Positions 17,065 to 25,627 are shown, counted from the first letter of the stretch. The stretch is 64,000 bases of DNA from Marinobacterium aestuarii (GCF_001651805.1 NZ_CP015839.1:2542001-2606000), one strand, 5' to 3'. A program made the numbers and translations. Notes: generated from the sequence alone by a model not told the origin.

Positions 17065-18336
17065 TTACGACTGGCGTTGCTCGGCATCGCGATAGTCGAG
17101 GTACTGGCGTTGAGTAGCGATATGGCCCGCAATGTGTTTTGCATCGTGCCAGACGCCCCAGATAAAGCTGGAACCGCGGCGTGACAGCCAGGGCAATCCC
17201 ACGAAATAGATGCCGGGCTCCGTTGATACGCCGCGCTGGTGCTGTGGTTTGCCGCTGGCATCGAAGGCGTTGACCTTGAGCCAGTTGTAGTCCACCGCAA
17301 AGCCGGTGGCCCAGATGATCGAGGTGACGCCGGCCTCGGCCAGGTCCAGCTGCAGAATCGGGTTGCTGACGCACTCAGGGTCCGGCAGGCGGTTGCGGGC
17401 CTCGGGCTCTTCGGGCAGGTCGAGGCCGTTGCGCGCGATATAGGCGTCGGCCGCATCCAGCAGCGCCAGGTAGCTTTCATCACCCCGGGCGAGGTTCTCG
17501 GCCAGGTTGGACTCGAAAGTTGCCACACCGTCAGTGAAGCCCTTGGTCAGCCCCACGAGCTTCATGCCCTGGTGCGCCAGCGCCCGGAAGTCGATGGTCT
17601 GGCCGCCGTGGGCACCGCTTACGGCAATGGTGACGTGCTCTTTGCCAGGCTGCATGATTTCGGCATCCCACTCGCCCAGCACGCCGAGCCACCAGCAAAA
17701 ATCCCGGTTGCGGTAGGCCCGCGGCGGACGGTCATGGGCGCCCACGGAGAGGTAGACCTGCTTGCCGGCGCGCTGCAGTTCGTCTGCAATCTGCACACCG
17801 GAAGAGCCTGCGCCCACCACCAGTACCGCGCCCTCTGGCAGTTGTGCGGGGTTGCGGTACTCGGCGGAATGCATCTGCTGGACGCTGCTATCCGTGGGCG
17901 CGATCGGCGGGATCACCGGGCGCTGGAAAGGCCCGGTGGCGGCCACCACGCGGTTGGCTTCGATGACGCCCTCGGAGGTTTCGATGGTGAAGCCCGGACG
18001 GTCCTCGTTGCGATTCACCGACCTGACTTCCACGCCGGTACGCACAGGCGCATTGAATTTTTTCGCGTAGGCTTCGAAGTAGTCGGCAACGCGCTCCTTG
18101 GAGGCAAAGGCATCGGGATCCAGTTCGTCGAATTCCATGCCGGGGAAGCGGTCATGCCAGACGGGGCCGTTGGCGACCAGGGAGTCCCAGCGGCCGGTGC
18201 GCCATTTTTCCGCGATGCGGTTGCGCTCCAGTACCAGGTGGGGAACGCCAAGTGCGCTCAGGTGTTCACTCATGGCGACGCCGGCTTGACCTGCGCCGAC
18301 AACAAGCGTGTCTATTTCTATTTTTTCTGTAGTCAT
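17065..18336 (-). CDS. flavin-dependent monooxygenase, CzcO/FMO-like
   Basis: Product of 423 residues. It has an N-terminal FAD Rossmann motif VVGAGQAGVAMSEHL, the ERNRIAEKWRTGRWDSL and FPGMEFDELDPDAF segments of CzcO-type FMOs, and a second dinucleotide motif VVGAGSSGVQIADEL for NADPH, followed by IIWATGFAVDYNWL. Such enzymes oxygenate N or S atoms or ketones using NADPH and O2. The start at 18336 is preferred because AAGGA lies ten bases upstream; a longer frame to 18423 would run into the palindrome at 18426. It is first gene of the FMO-ridA-DUF1028 operon, divergent from the LysR gene. Substrate unknown. Confidence 0.85.
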   Translation of the reverse strand: MTTEKIEIDTLVVGAGQAGVAMSEHLSALGVPHLVLERNRIAEKWRTGRWDSLVANGPVWHDRFPGMEFDELDPDAFASKERVADYFEAYAKKFNAPVRTGVEVRSVNRNEDRPGFTIETSEGVIEANRVVAATGPFQRPVIPPIAPTDSSVQQMHSAEYRNPAQLPEGAVLVVGAGSSGVQIADELQRAGKQVYLSVGAHDRPPRAYRNRDFCWWLGVLGEWDAEIMQPGKEHVTIAVSGAHGGQTIDFRALAHQGMKLVGLTKGFTDGVATFESNLAENLARGDESYLALLDAADAYIARNGLDLPEEPEARNRLPDPECVSNPILQLDLAEAGVTSIIWATGFAVDYNWLKVNAFDASGKPQHQRGVSTEPGIYFVGLPWLSRRGSSFIWGVWHDAKHIAGHIATQRQYLDYRDAEQRQS

Positions 18337-18425
18337 GTCTGTGTCCTTCTGGATGGCGGTTTGTGTCAGGCCGGTCATGCCTTGCCTTCGTTGTTGGGAA
18401 CAGACTATGTCGTGGTCTTGCATTG

Positions 18426-18440
18426 TTAAAATATTATTAA
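18426..18440 (-). promoter_or_regulatory. AT-rich palindrome, putative LysR operator (FMO/LysR divergent promoter)
   Basis: TTAAAATATTATTAA, 90 bases upstream of the FMO start and 138 bases upstream of the divergent LysR gene. It is a near-perfect inverted repeat with a T-N11-A core, the right place for an autoregulating LysR protein. Confidence 0.55.
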
Positions 18441-18577
18441 CCTAACAGTGGGATTTGTTTTTTTGATACAGTGGCAAAAACGCCGCTTCAGGGTACTGAC
18501 AGCACCACCATCAGCAGCACGCCGGTGAGTATTGGATAGGTATCGCAAGCAGCACAGACAAAAACAGGAGAGCCTCG

Positions 18578-19525
18578 ATGCGATTTACCCTCAAACACCT
18601 GCGCTATTTTGTCGTCGCCGGCGAGATGAGCAGTGTCACCAAGGCCGCCGAGGCGCTGCATGTGTCTCAGCCCTCCATTTCCTCGGCGATCCTGCATCTG
18701 GAAGATGTCACCGACCTGCAGCTGTTCGTGCGTCACCATGCCCAGGGGCTGTCCCTGACGCCCTCCGGCCGCCAGTTCCTGCGCAAGGCCAAACAGCTGC
18801 TGGCCGAAGCCGACGGGTTGGTACACTACGCCAGCACCCTGGGCAGTGATGTGGCCGGTTCCCTGCGCATCGTCGGTTTCCCGACCTTTACACCCATACT
18901 GGTGCCCGGGCTGATCAAGCGCTTTGTCGATGCCTATCCGGCGGTGAAGGTGCACTGCGACGAGAAGCACCAGAAGGACATTATTCAGAGCCTGCACGAT
19001 GGCCGCTACGAGCTTGCCCTGACCTATGACATGCAGATTCCGGCGGATATCGAGTTCGAGCCGCTGATGGAGTTTCCGCCCTATGCGGTGGTGGGGCGGG
19101 ACCACCCCCTGGCGGACCGCAGGGAAGTTTCGCTGGCGGAACTGGCGCCGCTGCCCATGGTGCTGCTCGACTGGCCCATGAGCCGGGAGTATTTTTATTC
19201 GCTGTTTCTGAGCCTGGAGCTGGAGCCCAACTTTGCCTACCCGGCCGAGTCCCTTGGCATGGTGCGCGGCCTGGTGGGTAACGGTTTTGGCTATACACTG
19301 TTCAACAGCCCCATGGCCTGTAATCTGGCGTTTGACGGTACTGAGCTGGTGGCCATACCGCTGACGGAGAAACTGCGCCCTCTGCGCATGGGCGTGGCGC
19401 GGCTGTCGCAGTTTCGCCTCACGCCCGCGGCGGGCGCCTTTATCAAGCAGCTGGAGGAACAGGTGCGGGACTTGTCGAGCAGTGTGTTTGAGGACAAGCG
19501 CTTTTACCGGTTGCTGATCGACTGA
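18578..19525 (+). CDS. LysR-family transcriptional regulator
   Basis: Product of 315 residues. The N-terminal winged helix-turn-helix (residues 1-60: LKHLRYFVVAGEMSSVTKAAEALHVSQPSISSAI, cited by position) and the effector-binding domain starting GSLRIVGFPTFTPILVP are standard. It is divergent from the FMO operon and upstream of the aspartase-aldehyde dehydrogenase pair, so it is the natural regulator of the region. The putative effector domain resembles CynR/CbbR-type binding folds, but the ligand cannot be read. Start chosen at ATG 18578 after AGGAGAGCCTCG. Confidence 0.9.
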   Translation: MRFTLKHLRYFVVAGEMSSVTKAAEALHVSQPSISSAILHLEDVTDLQLFVRHHAQGLSLTPSGRQFLRKAKQLLAEADGLVHYASTLGSDVAGSLRIVGFPTFTPILVPGLIKRFVDAYPAVKVHCDEKHQKDIIQSLHDGRYELALTYDMQIPADIEFEPLMEFPPYAVVGRDHPLADRREVSLAELAPLPMVLLDWPMSREYFYSLFLSLELEPNFAYPAESLGMVRGLVGNGFGYTLFNSPMACNLAFDGTELVAIPLTEKLRPLRMGVARLSQFRLTPAAGAFIKQLEEQVRDLSSSVFEDKRFYRLLID

Positions 19526-19591
19526 AAGCCTGGGTGCCCGGTTGAGGCGTTGGATGTCTCTGCATAGCAAATACAAATGCAAATGAAACAA

Positions 19592-19606
19592 TTAAGATAT
19601 TTTACA
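19592..19606 (+). promoter_or_regulatory. partial copy of the shared AT-rich palindrome
   Basis: TTAAGATATTTTACA, 12 of 15 positions like TTAAAATATTTTTAA, 106 bases upstream of the aspartase start. Confidence 0.35.
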
Positions 19607-19711
19607 AATGCTGGTGCGCTTTTTACGCTGGTGGGGTGAAACATCGAACGCCTTGTTTGAGTTTCCATCCCAAGACCAGCCAGCGATGTCGAGACTGCAT
19701 CGGAGTAGCCC

Positions 19712-21316
19712 ATGAACGCCAACAACAAGAAGCCGAACAAAAACGCAGCGCCCTCGGCTCAGGCCGGTGAAGCCCCGGACAGCGCCCTGCCTGACGCCCT
19801 GTCAGGTGGCAAAAATGCATCCGGGTCTTCAGCCCGTCCCCCGGCCCCCGAGCGGGCAACGCCGTCCTGCAGCGATCGCCAGCAACCCCCGCTGATACGG
19901 CGGGAAAAAGACCTGCTGGGCGAGCGGGATGTGCCCCACAGTGCCTATTACGGTGTCCAGACCCTGCGCGCGGTGGAGAACTTTGAAGTTACCGGTATCA
20001 GGCTGGAGCACTTTCCCAAGCTCGTGATCGCCCTGGCGATGGTGAAAAAGGCCGCCGCCCTGGCCAATCGCCGGCTGGGACAGCTGGATGGGCCGCGCAG
20101 CGAAGCGATCTGCCAGGCCTGTGATGAGATCATCGCCGGGCGCTGGCACGAGCATTTCGTAGTGGACGTGATCCAGGGCGGCGCCGGTACCTCAACCAAC
20201 ATGAATGCCAACGAAGTGATCGCCAACCGGGCGCTGGAGCTCATGGGCCATGCCCGGGGCGAGTACCAGTACCTGCACCCCAACAATCACGTCAACCTGT
20301 CCCAGTCCACCAACGATGTGTACCCCAGCGCCATCCGCCTGTGCATTCTGCTCAGTTACGAAGGCTATACCCAGGCGCTGGGGGACCTGTGCTACGAGCT
20401 CAAGCACAAGTCGGTGGAGTTTTCCGATGTGATCAAGATGGGTCGCACCCAGTTGCAGGATGCCGTGCCCATTACCTTGGGGCAGGAGTTTGGCGGCTGG
20501 TACGCCACCCTGAAGGAAGATATCGAGGAAATGCGCGATGTGGTGGAGTACTTTCGCGAGATCAACATGGGCGCCACCGCCATCGGTACCGGCATCAACA
20601 CAGACCCGGAATACTCCAGCCTGGTGATCGAGGAGCTGTGCCGTATTTCCGGCAGGTCGCTGGTGCCGGCGCGCAACCTGATCGAGGCCACCTCGGACAT
20701 GGGAGCCTTTGTTACCTTTTCCAGCGTGTTGAAACGCAACGCCATCAAGCTGTCCAAGGTGTGTAATGACCTGCGCCTGCTTTCCAGCGGGCCCCGGGCC
20801 GGCTTGCAGGAAATCAATCTGCCGCCCATGCAGCCGGGCAGTTCCATCATGCCGGGAAAGGTGAACCCGGTGATCCCGGAAATGGTGAACCAGGTGGCCT
20901 ACCAGGTGATCGGCAATGACATTACGGTCACCATGGCGGCGGAGGCCGGCCAGTTGCAGCTGAACGTGATGGAGCCGGTGATTGCCTTCAATGTTCTGCA
21001 GTCGCTGCAGCTGCAGATCCGCGCCATCCGTACCCTGGCGGACAAGTGTATCAGCGGTATCAGTGCCAACCGCGAGCGCTGCCGCGACATGGTAAACAAC
21101 AGTATCGGCATTATCACGGCCCTGAACCCCTGCCTGGGCTATGAGAACGCCAGCCGTATCGCCAAGCAGGCGGTTCAAAGCGGCCAGAGCGTGCGCGACA
21201 TCGTGCTGGCTGAAGGCCTGTTAACCGAGCTGGAACTGGATGACATCCTCAGCGCGGAAAACATGACCCAGCCGCGGCGCCTGAAAAAAACCAGCCAAAT
21301 GACAACCGTTGCCTGA
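19712..21316 (+). CDS. aspA: aspartate ammonia-lyase (aspartase) with N-terminal extension
   Basis: Product of 534 residues. From about residue 62 (IRREKDLLGERDVPHSAYYG) it follows E. coli AspA closely: GGAGTSTNMNANEV, STNDVYPSAIR, MGRTQLQDAVPITLGQEF, TAIGTGINT and the fumarase/aspartase SS-loop GSSIMPGKVNPVIPE. It should convert L-aspartate to fumarate and ammonia. About 60 residues rich in Pro, Ala, Ser and Asn precede the core and look disordered; they have no counterpart in E. coli. The extended start is supported by GGAG six bases before ATG 19712. It is followed by the aldehyde dehydrogenase 16 bases downstream. Fumarase C-type activity is a less likely alternative. Confidence 0.85.
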   Translation: MNANNKKPNKNAAPSAQAGEAPDSALPDALSGGKNASGSSARPPAPERATPSCSDRQQPPLIRREKDLLGERDVPHSAYYGVQTLRAVENFEVTGIRLEHFPKLVIALAMVKKAAALANRRLGQLDGPRSEAICQACDEIIAGRWHEHFVVDVIQGGAGTSTNMNANEVIANRALELMGHARGEYQYLHPNNHVNLSQSTNDVYPSAIRLCILLSYEGYTQALGDLCYELKHKSVEFSDVIKMGRTQLQDAVPITLGQEFGGWYATLKEDIEEMRDVVEYFREINMGATAIGTGINTDPEYSSLVIEELCRISGRSLVPARNLIEATSDMGAFVTFSSVLKRNAIKLSKVCNDLRLLSSGPRAGLQEINLPPMQPGSSIMPGKVNPVIPEMVNQVAYQVIGNDITVTMAAEAGQLQLNVMEPVIAFNVLQSLQLQIRAIRTLADKCISGISANRERCRDMVNNSIGIITALNPCLGYENASRIAKQAVQSGQSVRDIVLAEGLLTELELDDILSAENMTQPRRLKKTSQMTTVA

Positions 21317-21332
21317 CTCCAAGGAGAACCCC

Positions 21333-22817
21333 ATGACGGACAAGAACAAGGATTACTGGCTTGGCCTGCAGGCCAGCACCGAATTGCGCACCCAGGCCTG
21401 GATCGATGGCCGTTTCGTGCCCGCCAGCGATGGTCAGACCTATGAGACCCGCAACCCGGCTACCGGTGCGCTGCTGGCGCAGATGAGTGCCTGCAGCAGC
21501 GCTGATGTGGATACCGCGGTACGGGTGGCACGGCGCAGTTTCGAGGCGGGCGTCTGGTCCGATGCCTCGCCGGCGCAGCGCAAGACGGTGATCAAGCGCC
21601 TGGCGGCACTGATTCGGGACAACGCCGACGAGCTGGCGCTGCTGGAAACCCTTAATGTCGGCAAGCCGGTGCAGGAAGCGCTGAATATCGACATCCAGGG
21701 TGCGGCCGGCTGTTTCGAGTGGTATGCCGAGGCCGCCGACAAGCTCTACGGCGAAGTGGCCCCGACCGATGGCAACAACATCGCCACCATCACCCGCGAA
21801 CCCGTGGGCGTGGTGGCAGCGGTGGTGCCCTGGAATTTCCCTCTGGATATCGCCGCCTGGAAGCTGGCGCCGGCGCTGATCAGCGGCAACTCGGTGGTGC
21901 TGAAACCGGCGGAACAGTCGCCGCTCACGGCACTGCGCCTGGCGGAACTGGCTAAGGAAGCGGGCCTGCCCGATGGCGTGCTCAACGTGGTCACCGGGCT
22001 CGGCGAAGTGGTGGGCAAGGCGCTGGGGCTGCACATGGATGTGGACTGCCTGGCCTTTACCGGCTCCACCGCCGTGGGCAAGCTGTTTATGGGCTACGCG
22101 GCGCAATCCAATATGAAACAGGTGTGGCCGGAAACCGGCGGCAAGAGCCCGAACCTGATCTTTGCCGACTGTGACCTGGATGCGGCGGTGGAAAATGCCG
22201 CCAATGGTATCTTCTTCAACCAGGGTGAAGTCTGCTCGGCCAATTCGCGCATCCTGGTGGAGCGCAGTATCCATGCTGCCTTTGTTGAGAAGTTTGTCGC
22301 CAGGGCGCGCGCGCTGAAAGTCGGTGACCCGCTGGACACTGATACCCGTGTGGGCGCGCTGATCGACAGCAATCACGCCAGCGGCGTGCGCCAGCATATC
22401 GACAGGGCGCAGCAGGAGGGGGCCCGGCTGCTCACCGGTGGCAGCGGTGATACTGGCAGCAACCAGGTGGCCCCGACCATCTTTGATGGCGTGACAGCGG
22501 ATATGTCCATTGCCCGGGATGAAGTGTTCGGACCGGTGGCCGCCGTGATCGTCTTTGATGATGAAGCCCAGGCGCTGCAGATTGCCAATGATTCCATCTA
22601 TGGCCTGGCCGCCTCGGTCTGGACCACGAACCTCAACCGTGCCCACCGTGTCGCCCGCAAGCTGCGGGCCGGTACGGTATCGGTGAACACCACGGATGCG
22701 CTGGACTTCAGCACGCCCTTTGGCGGTTACAAACAGTCCGGCTTCGGGCGCGACCTGTCACTGCACGCGCTGGACAAGTTCACCCAGTTGAAAACCACCT
22801 GGATCAAGCTGGGGTAA
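21333..22817 (+). CDS. aldehyde dehydrogenase, PuuC/KauB-like
   Basis: Product of 494 residues. It carries VVPWNFPLDIAAWKLAPAL, LKPAEQSPLTALRLA, the NAD motif FTGSTAVGKLF, the catalytic Glu in WPETGGKSPN and the catalytic Cys in FFNQGEVCSANSR. The pattern is nearest to E. coli PuuC and Pseudomonas KauB, which oxidise omega-amino aldehydes formed from polyamines. That fits an aldehyde made by the class III aminotransferase of the region. ATG 21333 follows AAGGAG at seven bases; it is co-transcribed with the aspartase. Inference: it turns the transamination aldehyde into an acid. Confidence 0.88.
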   Translation: MTDKNKDYWLGLQASTELRTQAWIDGRFVPASDGQTYETRNPATGALLAQMSACSSADVDTAVRVARRSFEAGVWSDASPAQRKTVIKRLAALIRDNADELALLETLNVGKPVQEALNIDIQGAAGCFEWYAEAADKLYGEVAPTDGNNIATITREPVGVVAAVVPWNFPLDIAAWKLAPALISGNSVVLKPAEQSPLTALRLAELAKEAGLPDGVLNVVTGLGEVVGKALGLHMDVDCLAFTGSTAVGKLFMGYAAQSNMKQVWPETGGKSPNLIFADCDLDAAVENAANGIFFNQGEVCSANSRILVERSIHAAFVEKFVARARALKVGDPLDTDTRVGALIDSNHASGVRQHIDRAQQEGARLLTGGSGDTGSNQVAPTIFDGVTADMSIARDEVFGPVAAVIVFDDEAQALQIANDSIYGLAASVWTTNLNRAHRVARKLRAGTVSVNTTDALDFSTPFGGYKQSGFGRDLSLHALDKFTQLKTTWIKLG

Positions 22818-23048
22818 ATGCTGGAGCGCCCTGAGCCGGTGGTTTTCCAGCGGCCGGTTTGGGGTGCATGTTTCAAGGAACCGGATTATCAAGGCCAGCA
22901 GGGTGTCTGTTCAGACGCTCTCTGGCCTTTGTGCTGTATAGAAATCCGATAAATTTATATGCGTATCGAACTATATGTATAGTTTTCTGAAAAATATATA
23001 CATGTTCTTCGGCCTATGTATAGTTAATGAAGAACTCTGAACAATGGA
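22818..23048. promoter_or_regulatory. AT-rich Fic promoter region with repeated TATGTATAG boxes
   Basis: CTATATGTATAG (22971-22982), ATATATACATG (22994-23004) and CTATGTATAG (23014-23023) are related direct and inverted boxes just upstream of the fic-like gene; a shorter CTGTATAG lies at 22934. They look like operator sites for a dimeric regulator, possibly the C-terminal winged helix of the Fic protein itself. Confidence 0.45.
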
Positions 23049-24140
23049 TTGGAACAGCGAATGGTCACTCGGATACCGAATCTGCCTCTTGCGAACATTG
23101 CTGCGCTGGAAACCCGTGCAGTGCTCAAGAAGACGGCGCAGGCGCATCGCTTCCTCGCCGAGCTCAAGGGGGTGGCTGCCAGTATTCCGAATGAGGCGAT
23201 CCTGATCAATACGCTGAGCTTGCAGGAAGCAAAAGACAGCTCCGAAATCGAAAACATCGTTACGACTCACGATGAAATCTACAAGGCCAGCCTGTTTGCG
23301 GAAACCGTCACCCATGCCGCGGCGAAAGAGGTGCAAGACTATGCCTTTGCGCTAAAGCAGGGCTTTCAAACCGTACGTCAGCAAAAACTCATCCGGCTGA
23401 ATGACATCCTGACGATACAGCAGCATTTGGAAAAAAACCGCGCTGGCCTGAGGCGTTTGCCCGGTACTGAGCTTAAAAACGCCCGCACCGGTGAGATCGT
23501 CAACACCCCGCCGCAGAATGGGGACCAAATCGAGGCGCTGATGGCGAACCTGGTGGAATACATAAACGACGACGCGCTTTGCGATGCCGACCCGCTGGTG
23601 AAAATGGCCATCATTCATCATCAATTCGAAAGTATTCATCCGTTTTATGATGGCAATGGTCGTACCGGGCGAATCCTCAATATTCTGTATCTTGTTGCGA
23701 AAGACCTGCTTAATCTCCCGGTGCTTTATTTAAGCCGTTTTATCATTCGACACAAAGCCGATTACTACCAGCAACTGCAGCATGTCAGGGAGTCCGGGCA
23801 GTGGGAGCCGTGGTTGCTCTACATGCTTGATGGCATTGTCGACACAGCGCAGGCGACTATTGCGCTCATCACAGAAATGAAGCAGTTGATGCGTCACTAC
23901 AAGCACCGTATGCGCGATGAACTGCCCAAAATCTATCGGCAGGAATTACTGAATAATCTGTTTAATCATCCCTATACCAAGATCGAATTTGTGATGGATG
24001 ATTTGGCGGTGTCACGCATTACTGCGACCAAATATCTGGAACAATTGGTTGAGCATAACTTTTTGCGCAAGGAGAAGGTTGGGCGTGCAAACTCCTACAT
24101 CAACCAGCCCCTTTGTGCGTTACTGATCGAGCGTGCCTGA
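23049..24140 (+). CDS. Fic-domain protein (AMPylator-type) with C-terminal winged helix
   Basis: Product of up to 363 residues. Order of parts: an N-terminal Fic_N region with the inhibitory helix motif SSEIEN (about residues 64-69), the Fic core with HPFYDGNGRTGR near residue 198, and a C-terminal winged-helix-like part (FVMDDLAVSRITATKYLEQL). The catalytic His and the nucleotide-binding Arg are all present, so it should transfer AMP or another nucleotide, held in check by SSEIEN. The frame opens with TTG at 23049; ATG 23061 is the alternative. An overlapping ATG at 23044 in another frame reads MDWNSEWS, which resembles the usual Fic_N start, hinting at a frameshift near 23065-23085. The gene is AT-richer than its neighbours. 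Confidence 0.8.
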   Translation: MEQRMVTRIPNLPLANIAALETRAVLKKTAQAHRFLAELKGVAASIPNEAILINTLSLQEAKDSSEIENIVTTHDEIYKASLFAETVTHAAAKEVQDYAFALKQGFQTVRQQKLIRLNDILTIQQHLEKNRAGLRRLPGTELKNARTGEIVNTPPQNGDQIEALMANLVEYINDDALCDADPLVKMAIIHHQFESIHPFYDGNGRTGRILNILYLVAKDLLNLPVLYLSRFIIRHKADYYQQLQHVRESGQWEPWLLYMLDGIVDTAQATIALITEMKQLMRHYKHRMRDELPKIYRQELLNNLFNHPYTKIEFVMDDLAVSRITATKYLEQLVEHNFLRKEKVGRANSYINQPLCALLIERA

Positions 24141-24303
24141 TTAAAAATTGATGTTTTGGGGTGGAAGGCTGGTTTCCTCGAAGTTGAAGAGAGCCGGTGC
24201 TGATGGGGGCTGGCAGGCAATGCCCCAGCCCGACCTTGCCTGGGTACGGGCTGCACGGGAACTCAGTATAGGCTGCGTACTTTCCCGCCTAAACGCCGCA
24301 TCC

Positions 24304-24335
24304 AAAAAGCCCCGCCGGCGGTGCGGGCGGGGCTT
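24304..24335 (-). terminator. terminator of the AllE-like gene
   Basis: On the minus strand AAGCCCCGCC pairs with GGCGGGGCTT, then TTT. It begins 15 bases after the allE-like stop. Confidence 0.75.
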
Positions 24336-24349
24336 GGGAATAGAACCGT

Positions 24350-25186
24350 TTAGCGTGGCGCGTTGAGGCGCAGGTTCATGTGGCGGTTGACGTCTTTGTA
24401 CAGCAGGTAGCGGAAGCGGCCCGGGCCACCGGCGTAACAGGCCTGGGGGCAGAAGGCGCGCAGCCACATGAAGTCCCCGGCCTCGACCTCGACCCAGTCC
24501 TGGTTCAGGCGATAGACCGCCTTGCCTTCGAGCACATAGAGGCCGTGCTCCATGACATGGGTTTCGGCAAAGGGGATAACGCAGCCCGGCTCGAAGGTGA
24601 CGATATTGACATGCATGTCATGGCGCATGTCGCTCATGTCGACGAAGCGGGAGGTGACCCAGCGACCGTCGGTGTCGGGCATCGGGATTGGCTCGATATC
24701 CTGTTCGTTGGTGACGAAGGCTTCGGGGTAGGGCACGCCTTCGACCGCCTGGTAGTCCTTGCGAATCCAGTGAAAGCGTACCGCCTGATCGCTGTTGTTG
24801 CGAAGACGCCAGTCGGCTCCCGGCGGGATGAAGGCATAACCGCCCGGCTGCAGGCGATGCAGGGTGCCTTGCAGCGTCAGCTCGACTTCCCCCTCGACCA
24901 CGAAGAGAACGGCTTCTGCGTTCGGATCCTGCTCCGGCTTGTCGCTACCGCCGCCGGGGCTGACTTCGACAATGTACTGGGAGAAGGTTTCGGCGAAACC
25001 GGACAGCGGTCGCGCCAGTACCCACAGCCGGGTGTTGTCCCAGAAGGGCAAGTGGCTGGTGACGATGTCCCGCATGACCCCCTTGGGAATAACGGCGTAG
25101 GCTTCGGTGAACATCGCGCGGTCGGTCAGCAGTTCGTGCTGGCTTGGATGCCCGCCCTGCGGGGCGTAATAGCTGGTTTTAGACAT
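24350..25186 (-). CDS. allE: bicupin, (S)-ureidoglycine aminohydrolase (AllE)-like
   Basis: Product of 278 residues with two cupin halves. The first holds LFVVEGEVELTLQG and GGYAFIPPGADWRL; the second holds ETHVMEHGLYVLEGKAVYRL and AGDFMWLRAFCPQACYAGG, with the His/Glu/His metal set as in AllE of E. coli and plants. AllE releases ammonia from (S)-ureidoglycine in purine breakdown. No other allantoin genes are in the window, so this could be a paralogue acting on another aminal or amino-acid derivative. A weak copy of the shared palindrome lies about 190 bases upstream, which would tie it to the LysR region. Clean terminator downstream. Confidence 0.75.
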   Translation of the reverse strand: MSKTSYYAPQGGHPSQHELLTDRAMFTEAYAVIPKGVMRDIVTSHLPFWDNTRLWVLARPLSGFAETFSQYIVEVSPGGGSDKPEQDPNAEAVLFVVEGEVELTLQGTLHRLQPGGYAFIPPGADWRLRNNSDQAVRFHWIRKDYQAVEGVPYPEAFVTNEQDIEPIPMPDTDGRWVTSRFVDMSDMRHDMHVNIVTFEPGCVIPFAETHVMEHGLYVLEGKAVYRLNQDWVEVEAGDFMWLRAFCPQACYAGGPGRFRYLLYKDVNRHMNLRLNAPR

Positions 25187-25378
25187 GAATGCCTCTTTGG
25201 TTGGTGGTCTTGATCCGCGGTCGCCCTGTCCTGAACTCTATATGCCTTCACTGGAGGAGCCGGGTAAGGGGGCCGAGATTCGGGCAAGTGGCTAAGGCGT
25301 GTAAAGTGAACGCCTGGGCGCCGCTCGCTGGAATGAGTCGGTGTTCATACTGTATAGAACCAACAGTAGTATTCACAA

Positions 25379-25393
25379 ATTAAATATTTTGAT
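25379..25393 (-). promoter_or_regulatory. weak copy of the shared AT-rich palindrome
   Basis: ATTAAATATTTTGAT, 11 of 15 like TTAAAATATTTTTAA with an intact AAATATTTT centre. It is upstream of the AllE-like gene in an AT-rich gap, so chance is possible. Confidence 0.3.
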
Positions 25394-25576
25394 GAGTCTT
25401 ATTCGATTCTCGAATAATTATTCGGCACGCTCCCGGGAGTCTCATGGGCACACATAAAGAGCGAAGTCCGTTTTAGGGCTTCGCCTGCAAAGTGCAGCAT
25501 GAATGCGGGCGCTGTACCTTGCAGGTGCTCGTTCGAAAATAGGCCTGGCATAATCAATGTCGTGTCTATGGGATGC

Positions 25577-25603
25577 AAAAAAGCCGGCATCAAGGCCGGC
25601 TTT
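25577..25603 (-). terminator. terminator of the autotransporter gene
   Basis: On the minus strand AAAGCCGGC pairs with GCCGGCTTT across CTTGAT, followed by TTT. It starts 25 bases after the stop. Confidence 0.75.
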
Positions 25604-25627
25604 CAGTGGCGACGATTCTTTACAGGT

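Noticed and set aside
17239-18429. Plus-strand frame of 396 codons
   Set aside because: It is antisense to the flavin monooxygenase gene.
21249-22646. Minus-strand frame of 465 codons
   Set aside because: It is antisense to the aldehyde dehydrogenase gene, with no motif and many Arg/His/Gly residues.
25399-25593. Minus-strand frame of 64 codons
   Set aside because: No ribosome site or recognisable features; it lies in a gap beside a terminator.
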